Source of the DNA: Larkinella arboricola
GTDB taxonomy: Bacteria > Bacteroidota > Bacteroidia > Cytophagales > Spirosomataceae
NCBI RefSeq assembly: GCF_003259745.1
Contig: NZ_QLMC01000003.1
Span: forward strand, 868,001-932,000
Length of the DNA stretch: 64,000 nt
Reading direction: 5' to 3'
Under the pieces are notes generated by a model that made no database searches, was not told the origin of the DNA, and saw only the letters and a list, made by a program, of their open reading frames with translations. Both the position numbers and the translations under genes were made by a program. Of the stretch, positions 51,681 to 59,550 are shown piece after piece; the stretch's first letter is position 1, and each line of letters begins with the position of its first letter.

Positions 51681-52508
51681 ATGTCTGTACATCCAACCGT
51701 ATCGGTTATACTGCCCGTCTATAACGGCGACCGCTTTCTGTCCGAAGCGATTGAAAGCATTTTGGGGCAGACCTCTACGGATTTTGAGCTACTTATTATC
51801 AACGATGGCTCAACGGATCAATCCGGTCAGATTTGCGAAAAATACCTCAGCACCGACCACCGCATCCGGCTCCTGACTAATTCAAAGCCGCTGGGCAAAG
51901 CGGGTGATCAGGCCAAGGAAATGGGTATGCAACACGCCAGAGGCCGGTTTATTGCCATCATGGACGCCGACGATGTGGCCAAACCGCAACGGCTGGAACG
52001 GCAGACGGCTTTTCTGGAAGCGCACCCGGATGTTTTCCTCTGCGGATCGTGGGCCGAATACATCGACCAGAACGGTACAGTGTTCCGGGACTGGAAACCC
52101 GACACGGAACACGGCCGGATTGTCCGGAATCTGTACTGGAAAAATTCCATCATGCACCCGACGTTTTTCTTCCGGAACGACCCGTCGGTTTTTCCATTTT
52201 ACGAAACGAAGTATACCTGGTACAACGATTATTACACCCAATTGAAACTGATCAAACAAGGTCGGAAGCTGGCTAATGTGCCCGAAATCCTGCTGTCGTA
52301 CCGGGTTTCGGGTCAGAGTTCAACCCAGTCGGGCATCAAAAAAAAGGTGCTGGAATATTTTCAGATCCGCGATGAAATTGCCCGCTATCCGGCCACCCGG
52401 CCCGACCTCCGCAGCCGGATGATCGTGCAGGCGCAGCAGTTGGCTGTAGCCGGCCTGCCCGAAAAATGGCTGCTGCGGTTTCATCCGGTTTTCCGAAAAA
52501 CAATCTGA
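51681..52508 (+). CDS. Glycosyltransferase family 2
   Basis: A GT-A-fold glycosyltransferase of 275 residues. VSVILPVYNGDRFLSEAI is the nucleotide-sugar-binding N-terminus, LLIINDGSTDQ the second strand, and IAIMDADDVAKPQRLERQ the DxD-like metal motif. The C-terminal ~60 residues are a helical cap. The ATG at 51681 is preferred over a TTG at 51666. It heads a surface-glycan cluster: two methyltransferases follow in the same direction. The sugar donor and acceptor are unknown. Confidence 0.92.
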   Translation: MSVHPTVSVILPVYNGDRFLSEAIESILGQTSTDFELLIINDGSTDQSGQICEKYLSTDHRIRLLTNSKPLGKAGDQAKEMGMQHARGRFIAIMDADDVAKPQRLERQTAFLEAHPDVFLCGSWAEYIDQNGTVFRDWKPDTEHGRIVRNLYWKNSIMHPTFFFRNDPSVFPFYETKYTWYNDYYTQLKLIKQGRKLANVPEILLSYRVSGQSSTQSGIKKKVLEYFQIRDEIARYPATRPDLRSRMIVQAQQLAVAGLPEKWLLRFHPVFRKTI

Positions 52509-52529
52509 TCCGTTGTTAAACCCTTTTCT

Positions 52530-53285
52530 ATGTCCGACTACAACCAAGCCTACCACAATGAAATTGAAGCCAACGCCCGCCGGTCGGCCGAAACCGTAAT
52601 TGGTTTTTTGATGCGGCTTTTCCATCCGCAATCGGTGATCGATGTGGGCTGCGGGCGCGGAACCTGGCTGGCCGAGTGGCAGCGGCAGGGCATCACCGAT
52701 TTTCTGGGTATCGACGGCGGGGGGCAAGACCCGACGCGGCTGCTGATTCCGCCCGACCGGTTTCTGGAATACAACCTGAATCAGCCCTTCCCGGCTTCGA
52801 AGCGCTATGATCTGGTTACCTGCCTGGAGGTGGTCGAACACCTGAAACCGTCCTCCGCAGATACGATTGTGCAAACGCTCACGGGTTTGTCGGACGTCAT
52901 TGTTTTCAGTGCGGCCGTTCCCCGACAGGGCGGTTTTCAGCACATCAACGAGCAGTGGCCCGCCTACTGGGCCGAAAAGTTCGAAGCCGCCGGGTATGTG
53001 TTTACGGACGGTATCCGCTGGCAACTGATGCCGCACGAGGAAGTGGCTTGGTGGTACCGGCAAAACCTGTTTTTAGTCATCAAAAAAGAGCTTTACGAAG
53101 CCCAATACGGCTTTTTGCCGCGCTTTTCGCCGGACTACTACGTGATGCACAAACTGGTTTACAAGACCTACACCAGTTGGTCATACCGGCTTTATTTCAC
53201 CATCGAGCAGTTTATTTACAACCACTTCCACTCGTTGTACCACGCCATTTATCCAACGATCAAGAAAATTTTAGCGAAATCATGA
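52530..53285 (+). CDS. Class I SAM-dependent methyltransferase
   Basis: The Rossmann-type SAM site is VIDVGCGRGTWLAEW, followed by GIDGGGQDPTRLLIP and LVTCLEVVEHLKPSSAD for the later strands. The 251 residues have no further domain. In this cluster it likely methylates a sugar or lipid-linked oligosaccharide, but the substrate is unproven. Its stop codon overlaps the start of the next methyltransferase gene (ATGA), a sign of translational coupling. It follows the glycosyltransferase by 21 bp. Confidence 0.92.
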   Translation: MSDYNQAYHNEIEANARRSAETVIGFLMRLFHPQSVIDVGCGRGTWLAEWQRQGITDFLGIDGGGQDPTRLLIPPDRFLEYNLNQPFPASKRYDLVTCLEVVEHLKPSSADTIVQTLTGLSDVIVFSAAVPRQGGFQHINEQWPAYWAEKFEAAGYVFTDGIRWQLMPHEEVAWWYRQNLFLVIKKELYEAQYGFLPRFSPDYYVMHKLVYKTYTSWSYRLYFTIEQFIYNHFHSLYHAIYPTIKKILAKS

Positions 53286-53986
53286 ATCCCATCGTCCGGC
53301 TGGTCTTTTTTAATCCGGTTATGAATTACGCCGTGTGGTCGATTCGCCGGTACGTTCGGCGAATCGCCAGACAAATACCGGCAGGGGCTACGTTGCTGGA
53401 TGTAGGCGCGGGCGAATGTCAGTATAAACCGTTCTTTGCGCACACCCGCTACCGAAGCACCGACTGGTGCGGCACCACCGACCACCACCGGTATTCGGCG
53501 GGTATTGATTACATCTGTCCGGCGGACGACCTGCCGCTGGGGAACGCCAGTGTAGAATATGTGCTGTGTACGCAGGTTCTGGAACACGTCCGGCATCCCG
53601 AACGCGTCATTCAGGAACTGGCACGGGTCCTGAAACCGGGCGGTTTGCTGTTCCTGACGGTGCCGCAGAGTTGGGAAGAACACGAGCAACCGTACGATTA
53701 CCACCGGTTTACGCGTTTTGCCCTACAAGCCTACGCCGACGATCACGGTTTTGAAGTGGAGGAAATCCGGCCGCAGGGTGGGCGTTTTCTGGTAATCGGT
53801 TTTTTTCTGGCCTGGAGTTTACCGACGTTATTTAAAAATACATTCGGCCAACCCGGTTTTCTGTTTGCCGTACTTTTCTTTTATCCACTTAATTTCCTGA
53901 TTGCCTTACTCTTCTTTCTGCTCGATCCGCTCGACCGCAAGCGTGAGTTTACGATGAATTACGAGTGCATTTTCCGCCGGAAATAA
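53282..53986 (+). CDS. Class I SAM-dependent methyltransferase with C-terminal membrane segment
   Basis: A 234-residue methyltransferase. LLDVGAGECQYKPFF is the SAM-binding loop, YVLCTQVLEHVRHPERVI and LARVLKPGGLLFLTVPQ complete the core. The C-terminal ~60 residues hold one or two hydrophobic helices (VIGFFLAWSLPTLFK, FLFAVLFFYPLNFLIALLFF), so it is probably membrane-attached and acts on a lipid-linked substrate. The ATG at 53282 overlaps the previous stop by four bases. The longer frame upstream would overlap the whole end of that gene and is unlikely. Confidence 0.9.
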   Translation: MNPIVRLVFFNPVMNYAVWSIRRYVRRIARQIPAGATLLDVGAGECQYKPFFAHTRYRSTDWCGTTDHHRYSAGIDYICPADDLPLGNASVEYVLCTQVLEHVRHPERVIQELARVLKPGGLLFLTVPQSWEEHEQPYDYHRFTRFALQAYADDHGFEVEEIRPQGGRFLVIGFFLAWSLPTLFKNTFGQPGFLFAVLFFYPLNFLIALLFFLLDPLDRKREFTMNYECIFRRK

Positions 53987-53989
53987 AGC

Positions 53990-55048
53990 TCAGAGCAGTC
54001 GGCGGACCAGGGCGAAGTAGCCTTTCAAAACCGGGTTAACCACCCATGTAATGACGGGATTCCGGATTTCCGAGAAAACCAGCTCGCTCGAAAATTGCGA
54101 CCAGAAAGCGGTATCCGGCACCGTTCGCTGGCGTTGAACCTGACGGCGAACAGTGCGGATGTGGCTCCGGTGCCGAATCAGAAAACCGTAGCCGTTTAGC
54201 TTTTCCGTGAAAAAGCCGCCCATCACGGAATACATCAGAATCAGTAATTCAATCCCGAGTAAAGCCGGTATCAGGAGGAGCAGCGTTTTTCGGTCGTAGT
54301 TCTGCCACACCGCCATCAACCGGTTTTTCTCCACATGGTACCACTTGGCCGTGCTTTTGGAAAAATGGTAATCGTGATAAATCACCGCCGACGAGCAGCA
54401 GAAATGCCGGTAGCCTTGCAGCAGGCCCCGCCAGCTTAAATCCTGATCTTCGGAATACGCAAAGAACACCGGATTGAAACCGCCAATCTGTTGGTAATAC
54501 GCTTTGGGAATGTATAAACAGGCCCCGCTCACGCTGATAATTTCCCGGTCCTGAGTTTCGGCGGGCCGGGGACATCCGTTGTCTTTGCACCAGCCAAAAC
54601 CGAGGTAATGAATCGCGTTGCCCGCCGTATTGAGCAAATCGCGCTGTTGCTGATGCAGAATAACGGGTTGCAGCAAACCGACGTTGACGCCTTTTTGAAT
54701 CTGATGACAGTAACTCGCTTCCAGCCGGTCCAAAAAATCCGGCGTCACCTCAGTATCCGGATTGAGCAAAACGCAAACGTCGGCACCCGCAGCAAACGCC
54801 CGGGCCATTCCCAGGTTGTTAGCCGCGCAAAAGCCGGTATTTTCCGGCTGGTAGATCACCTTAACCGGCAACGATTGGGTCTGTAAAAACTCGCGGGTTC
54901 CGTCGGTGGACTGGTTATCAATGACCAGAATGTGGTGATTCCGATGTGTCAGCCGGGCCAACGACCCGAATAGCGTCGTCAGGTACTTTTGGTGGTTATA
55001 GGTGACAACAATAATCCAGGTGTTCAGCACAGTGACGGGCTCAGTCAT
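53990..55048 (-). CDS. Glycosyltransferase family 2 (rhamnosyltransferase-like)
   Basis: A 352-residue GT2 enzyme. WIIVVTYNHQKYLTTLFGSL is the first strand, ILVIDNQSTDGTREFLQ the second, and CVLLNPDTEVTPDFLDRLE the DxD region. GACLYIPKAYYQQIGGF and FFAYSEDQDLSWRGLLQGY are the acceptor-site region of Wzx/RfbF-type rhamnosyl transferases. Hydrophobic helices near residues 245-275 suggest membrane contact. The ATG at 55048 overlaps the end of the large membrane-protein gene by eight bases on the same strand; the longer frame upstream would run into it. Confidence 0.9.
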   Translation of the reverse strand: MTEPVTVLNTWIIVVTYNHQKYLTTLFGSLARLTHRNHHILVIDNQSTDGTREFLQTQSLPVKVIYQPENTGFCAANNLGMARAFAAGADVCVLLNPDTEVTPDFLDRLEASYCHQIQKGVNVGLLQPVILHQQQRDLLNTAGNAIHYLGFGWCKDNGCPRPAETQDREIISVSGACLYIPKAYYQQIGGFNPVFFAYSEDQDLSWRGLLQGYRHFCCSSAVIYHDYHFSKSTAKWYHVEKNRLMAVWQNYDRKTLLLLIPALLGIELLILMYSVMGGFFTEKLNGYGFLIRHRSHIRTVRRQVQRQRTVPDTAFWSQFSSELVFSEIRNPVITWVVNPVLKGYFALVRRLL

Positions 55049-57113
55049 TGGTCCGGTAAATCTCGATACTGCCCAGTTTTTTGACCTGCCGCAAACAACG
55101 GGTTTCGGCCGGTTGCGGCTGGCGGTCAAATACGAAGTACTTTACGTTCAATTGTTTCAGCTTGGCGGAACAAGGGTCAACACCCACGGCATACCCGTCT
55201 TCAAAGGTGTTGTTAATGACTGTTGTGTCGCGGCCATCGATGTAGGTGTAATATACCGTGTGGGCGTACCGGTTATAGGCCGAATCGCGTCTGGCGGTGG
55301 GATCCAGCACCCGCATGGTCTTGAAATCCGGCAGGTTTTTTACCCCACTCAACTGATTGACGCCTGTTGCCGCCACCAGATACGTAATATACTGACTGCC
55401 AATGACGACCCACCGGGCTTTAGGCTCCTGTTCGTGCAGTTCCCGAACGTTTTTGTACAGGGCGTTATCGGTAATTGGGGCCAGCCCTTTCGAGAGCGGA
55501 TTCGCTTTCATGTTGGGGGCTACAAAGAGAAAAATCGCCAGAGCGAAAATGGCGGTCTGGTACGGAAACCGTATGAAAGGCAGTAACGAGATCGCCAGAG
55601 CCGTAAAAAAGAGCGTTGGCAGGAAGACCTGATGCGCTTTGAAAAAACCGTTGGAATCGTTCATATTCAGCACCGCCACGTAAGCCATCAGGCCAATCAC
55701 GCCCGCGATGGCCAGCGCCGACACCGTGCCGCTCACCTTGATGCGCTGTTTACGAACGTAATCCAGATACAGCAGCGTCAGAAACACGTTGCCCACCCCA
55801 AAGGGAACCTGCGCCCGGCGCGTGGGACTCATGTTCAGCAGGGTAATTCTGGCGAGCCAATCCGGAAAACCAACTTCGATCCAGGCCCAGAAGATGAGCA
55901 CGAACAGCGAAACGGCCACCAGCAGCGGATCGGCTTTGCGCGTATAGACAAACAGCAAAATCAGCGACAGAAAAATAACCGGTGCAAAGGTGATGAAGTG
56001 CGACAACTCGCAGCTATTCAGCCATTCTTTCGGAAAACGCACATCATCCACCAACCAGCCGTAATATTCCGAAAACCAGTTGGCAATAAAGCCCGTTCCG
56101 CCGGTTTCGCTCCGCTGGCCGGGATACACCGTATGGCTCATGACGTCAATGGACGCTTTGGCATCGGTGTAATAGGTATAGAAAATGGCTCCCAAAACCG
56201 CAAAGGCTACCCCAAACGTCAGCAGTTTAGCTGGTAGTTTGTCAAACAGCCAGTCGCGGTGAAACTCCCGCGCGACAAAGCCGACAAGCAAAAAGATCAA
56301 CAGGTACCCCAACGGAATTTGATAGGGCGGATACAGCGCCAGCGCAAACGTGGCAAATGCCCAGACAAACAGCACGCCATTCACCATCAGCGTTTTCAGC
56401 GAACGACCGTAGAAAAGGTAAATGGAAGCCACCAGCAGCAGGGCCCCCGGCATCAGGTTCGGAAGCAGGTAGAACGACCACCGGGCCACACCGCTGGAAA
56501 AAACAAGCCAGAACGCCCCAAAAACCGACAGCCAGAAGTTGTTGCGGGTGAGCAGCATCAACAGCAGTGTCAGGGCCACCAGCGAACCAATGACCTTAAA
56601 CTGCCACCACCAGGCGTAACCCTGCTCAGGACTCAGCAGGAAAAATCCCCAGTAGTCCGGACGAAAAACGCTCACCAGGTGCTTGACGGGATAATAGCCG
56701 ACCAGCGCCGGACGCTCACCGCCCAGCGCCGGATTTTCCAGCGGAAAACCGTTCTGAACCTGCGACAGAATAAAAGGTGTTGAAACACCCCACTCGTCCA
56801 CCCGAATCGGTAACGGTTTGCCGGAGATAAGCCCCCGCTTTGGGTCCGAGCCATCCGGAATGACCTGATTCCAGTACGGAATAGATGAATAATGAATTTT
56901 AGCCAGCGTCAGCAACACAAAAAGACCAAAGCAAACGCCCAGAAACCATTTCAGGCGCTTGTCAAAATGAATCAGTCTAAAGCCCTGGGGAGCGGTTTCA
57001 ACCGGTTTTTCAGCCAAAGCGGCCGGGCGGCTGGCGGATACATCGGTTTTTACGGGTTGGGTGGTGTTCTTTACAAGGATAGGTTGGGCCGGTATTTTCT
57101 TCTTTTTTGACAT
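55041..57113 (-). CDS. Large polytopic membrane protein (DUF7657/GT-C-like)
   Basis: A 690-residue protein with about twelve hydrophobic helices. After a ~45-residue cytoplasmic Lys-rich tail, the first helix (WFLGVCFGLFVLLTLAKI) is followed by the loop RVDEWGVSTPFILSQVQNG, typical of the DUF7657/YfhO-like membrane families of glycan loci. The region resembles GT-C glycosyltransferases in outline, with a large extracytoplasmic loop, but no catalytic Asp pair can be assigned by eye. The C-terminal ~120 residues are soluble and periplasmic. It probably modifies or transfers a lipid-linked sugar. Co-transcribed with the glycosyltransferase at 53990 (8-bp overlap). Confidence 0.75.
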   Translation of the reverse strand: MSKKKKIPAQPILVKNTTQPVKTDVSASRPAALAEKPVETAPQGFRLIHFDKRLKWFLGVCFGLFVLLTLAKIHYSSIPYWNQVIPDGSDPKRGLISGKPLPIRVDEWGVSTPFILSQVQNGFPLENPALGGERPALVGYYPVKHLVSVFRPDYWGFFLLSPEQGYAWWWQFKVIGSLVALTLLLMLLTRNNFWLSVFGAFWLVFSSGVARWSFYLLPNLMPGALLLVASIYLFYGRSLKTLMVNGVLFVWAFATFALALYPPYQIPLGYLLIFLLVGFVAREFHRDWLFDKLPAKLLTFGVAFAVLGAIFYTYYTDAKASIDVMSHTVYPGQRSETGGTGFIANWFSEYYGWLVDDVRFPKEWLNSCELSHFITFAPVIFLSLILLFVYTRKADPLLVAVSLFVLIFWAWIEVGFPDWLARITLLNMSPTRRAQVPFGVGNVFLTLLYLDYVRKQRIKVSGTVSALAIAGVIGLMAYVAVLNMNDSNGFFKAHQVFLPTLFFTALAISLLPFIRFPYQTAIFALAIFLFVAPNMKANPLSKGLAPITDNALYKNVRELHEQEPKARWVVIGSQYITYLVAATGVNQLSGVKNLPDFKTMRVLDPTARRDSAYNRYAHTVYYTYIDGRDTTVINNTFEDGYAVGVDPCSAKLKQLNVKYFVFDRQPQPAETRCLRQVKKLGSIEIYRTND

Positions 57114-57174
57114 AGCCGCAAGTTCTAATTTTCAGGTAGGGTACGATAGAAAGGATGTAGACCAATAATCAGGG

Positions 57175-57570
57175 TCAATCAGACCGTTTTTCGTTTTCCA
57201 GCACCAAATTACCGGTGTTCTGCAAATCCGTTACTTCTTTTTTCAAAATTGCTACTTCGTGTGTCAACTCCTTGATCGACTGCTGAAGTCTGGAATTAAC
57301 GACCGACAGGTGCACCAGGAAGCAGATAATGGCAAAAATAGCAAACAGGAAAATGAGCGACGGCGGATAAAAAACGCCCAAAAGCAGGGAGATCTGCGTC
57401 AGGCCGTCACGCCAGATGGAAAATACAATCAAAATGATTGCACAAGCAATCCAGACAAAAGAATATTCTTCCCGCAGCTTTCCCCGCACGATCAACCGGG
57501 CAATGAATCCCATGAAAATCAACGTGCCGATCAGGCTAAAAACCTGGATGGTAATGGGTAAGGATTGCAT
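57175..57570 (-). CDS. DUF2304 domain-containing membrane protein
   Basis: A small membrane protein of 131 residues with three hydrophobic helices (IQVFSLIGTLIFMGFIARLI, SFVWIACAIILIVFSIW, PSLIFLFAIFAIICFLV) and a C-terminal coiled-coil tail (QQSIKELTHEVAILKKEV). DUF2304 proteins are found with GT2 polyprenyl-phosphate glycosyltransferases. Here the GT2 gene at 57573 starts upstream and ends two bases from this gene's start, so the pair is co-transcribed and may form a complex that anchors the transferase. Confidence 0.88.
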   Translation of the reverse strand: MQSLPITIQVFSLIGTLIFMGFIARLIVRGKLREEYSFVWIACAIILIVFSIWRDGLTQISLLLGVFYPPSLIFLFAIFAIICFLVHLSVVNSRLQQSIKELTHEVAILKKEVTDLQNTGNLVLENEKRSD

Positions 57571-57572
57571 GG

Positions 57573-58298
57573 CTATAAGCTTTGTTTTCGTAAGCGCACA
57601 TAAACAAACAGGGTGCCCAGCGTTACTTTGAACAGGTAATAAATCGACCGGATAAACGTGATAGACGACGCTCCGCCCTGCCGTTCCTCCATCGTGACGG
57701 GTACTTCCAGGAGTCGTAGCTTGTGCAGGCCAAATTGCACGATTGCTTCCGGTTCGGGGTACTCGTCGGGATAATACCGGTTGACGATTTCCAGGGTTTT
57801 CCGGTTAAAGGCCCGGAATCCTGATGTGCTATCATGCACCGTTTTATGAATCAGTAACTGATTGAGCCACCGAAAATAGCGAATTCCAACGCGCCGTGCA
57901 AACGAAGACTGGAAGCCTTTGCGCTCCAGAAAGCGCGAACCGATGACCACATCGGCGCGGTCGTCAAAAAGCGGTTCGAGGAGTTTGGGCAAGCCGTCGG
58001 CGGGATGCTGGCCGTCACCGTCGATCTGCACGGCCATGTCGTAGCCTTTTCGGTAGGCATATTTATACCCCGCCTGCATACAGCCGCCGATACCCAGGTT
58101 GACGGGCAAATCCAGATGCAGGCAATCCAGCGTCCGGACAACGGCCAGGGTATTATCCGTTGAGCAATCATTGACAACCAACGTATCAACCGGCAAACCC
58201 GTCCGGATTTTAACCCGGCGAATGTCCTCCACCACAGCAGCCACCGAACTCTGCTCGTTGTAGCACGGAACCACCACCAGTATCCGAAGTGACTTCAT
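57573..58298 (-). CDS. GT2 polyprenyl-phosphate glycosyltransferase (DPM1/GtrB-like)
   Basis: A 241-residue GT2 enzyme without C-terminal membrane helices. RILVVVPCYNEQSSVAAVV is the nucleotide-binding strand, LVVNDCSTDNTLAVV the second, and MAVQIDGDGQHPADGLPKL the DxD-containing loop. The later region VVIGSRFLERKGFQS and FRAFNRKTLEIVNRY matches dolichol-phosphate mannose synthase-like enzymes, which make polyprenyl-phosphate sugars for extracytoplasmic transfer. DUF2304 likely supplies the membrane anchor. It is transcribed divergently from the flippase-like gene at 58432. Confidence 0.93.
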   Translation of the reverse strand: MKSLRILVVVPCYNEQSSVAAVVEDIRRVKIRTGLPVDTLVVNDCSTDNTLAVVRTLDCLHLDLPVNLGIGGCMQAGYKYAYRKGYDMAVQIDGDGQHPADGLPKLLEPLFDDRADVVIGSRFLERKGFQSSFARRVGIRYFRWLNQLLIHKTVHDSTSGFRAFNRKTLEIVNRYYPDEYPEPEAIVQFGLHKLRLLEVPVTMEERQGGASSITFIRSIYYLFKVTLGTLFVYVRLRKQSL

Positions 58299-58431
58299 TT
58301 TTGTTTATGAGTACGATAAAGTTGGACAGAAAACCTACTACTCAAAGGTAGCAGACCACCCCATGCGGGTCAACTTACAGGCCATAAATTCTCCACGGTT
58401 TGTCTATCTTACAGCCGATTAGTCTGAACTG

Positions 58432-59412
58432 ATGATGCGCTTTCTCCGAAAAATCCTGCCTTTCTGCCTCGCCATTGCCCTGCTGGCCTATGCCCTCAAC
58501 GATATATCCTTCGTCGATATTACCCGCCAGTTTCAACAGGCTCACTACGGCTGGATCGCGCTGGTCGCTCTGATTACGGTGCTGACGTATCTGATTCGGA
58601 GTAAACGCTGGCAGCAACCGTTGAAGGCACTAGGCTATTATCCTACGGCATTCCGGGCGATGGTTGCGATGCTGGCGGGCGTCATTGCCAGCCTGATTGT
58701 GCCGGGTTCGGGCGAGCTGACCCGCTGCGCCACGCTTCAGCGGACGGATAGCGTACCGTTTTCACAGGGTATTGGCTCGGTGGTGGCCGAACGGGTTATT
58801 GACCTGCTCATGCTGGGCGTGGTGCTGCTGCTTACGGTGCTGCTGGAACTCAACCGGATGCAAATCTATTTGAGTGGCCTCTCCCTTAATATTCCCAACG
58901 TTTCCGGCTGGTGGCTGTTCTTCGGGTGCCTCGTTACTGGGCTTTTAAGCTGGCTCAGTTGGCGGTGGCTACTCCAGTCCACCTTTCAGCAACACTCAAT
59001 TGTTCTGAAACTAACCAACGCTGCCAGGGGCGTATGGGCGGGTTTCAGCGCCATTCGGAGTTTACCAAAACCATACTTGTTTGTACTCTTAACGGTAGGA
59101 ACGTATTTCCTTTTCTGGCTGAGTACCTATTGCCTCTTACTATCGCTGGATCGTACGCACTCGCTCCCGCCATCGGCCGCCCTGACCATCCTGGCCGTTA
59201 GTTCGCTGGGCGGACTGGCGGTACCGACGCAGGGCGGTATTGGAACCTACCACTTTTTTGTTAGCCGGGTGCTGGTATTATACGGTTTTACGCCCGCCGA
59301 AGGGGCCGTCATCGCTACGTTTCTCCACGCCGTCGGGTTTGGTATTAACCTTCTTCTGAGTAGTCTGAGCTTTGTTCTCGTACCGTTTATTCTGGCTGAT
59401 AAAACCAAATAA
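58432..59412 (+). CDS. Flippase-like/LPG-synthase-TM domain protein
   Basis: An eight-helix membrane protein of 326 residues. The first helix is FCLAIALLAYALNDISFVDI, and the loop LIVPGSGELTRCATLQRTDS and QGIGSVVAERVIDLLMLGVV carry the conserved Gly-Glu and Arg motifs of the lysylphosphatidylglycerol-synthase TM (UPF0104) family. No C-terminal aminoacyl-transferase domain is attached. It is usually found with lipid-linked glycan genes, and flipping of glycolipids is inferred, not shown. The second ATG at 58435 is an equally good start. Confidence 0.88.
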   Translation: MMRFLRKILPFCLAIALLAYALNDISFVDITRQFQQAHYGWIALVALITVLTYLIRSKRWQQPLKALGYYPTAFRAMVAMLAGVIASLIVPGSGELTRCATLQRTDSVPFSQGIGSVVAERVIDLLMLGVVLLLTVLLELNRMQIYLSGLSLNIPNVSGWWLFFGCLVTGLLSWLSWRWLLQSTFQQHSIVLKLTNAARGVWAGFSAIRSLPKPYLFVLLTVGTYFLFWLSTYCLLLSLDRTHSLPPSAALTILAVSSLGGLAVPTQGGIGTYHFFVSRVLVLYGFTPAEGAVIATFLHAVGFGINLLLSSLSFVLVPFILADKTK

Positions 59413-59489
59413 CTATCCTTATAAGCTATTGATTATGAGACAGGAAAGATTACAGAATGGCTTTCAATAAATTACCCATATTTTCGTTT

Positions 59490-59525
59490 TATATTTGCAC
59501 AAGCAGGGTCGGTCCCTGCTTTTTT
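59490..59525 (+). promoter_or_regulatory. Promoter followed at once by a terminator-like hairpin
   Basis: TATATTTG at 59490-59497 matches TAnnTTTG. AAGCAGGG (59501-59508) and CCCTGCTT (59514-59521) then form an 8-bp stem with a five-base loop, followed by TTTTTTG (59520-59526). This looks like a -7 element followed by an attenuator-like hairpin in the first ~25 bases of the transcript. It drives the M28 peptidase gene at 59551. Confidence 0.65.
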
Positions 59526-59550
59526 GTTTGTTTTTCTTCACAACACTCTC

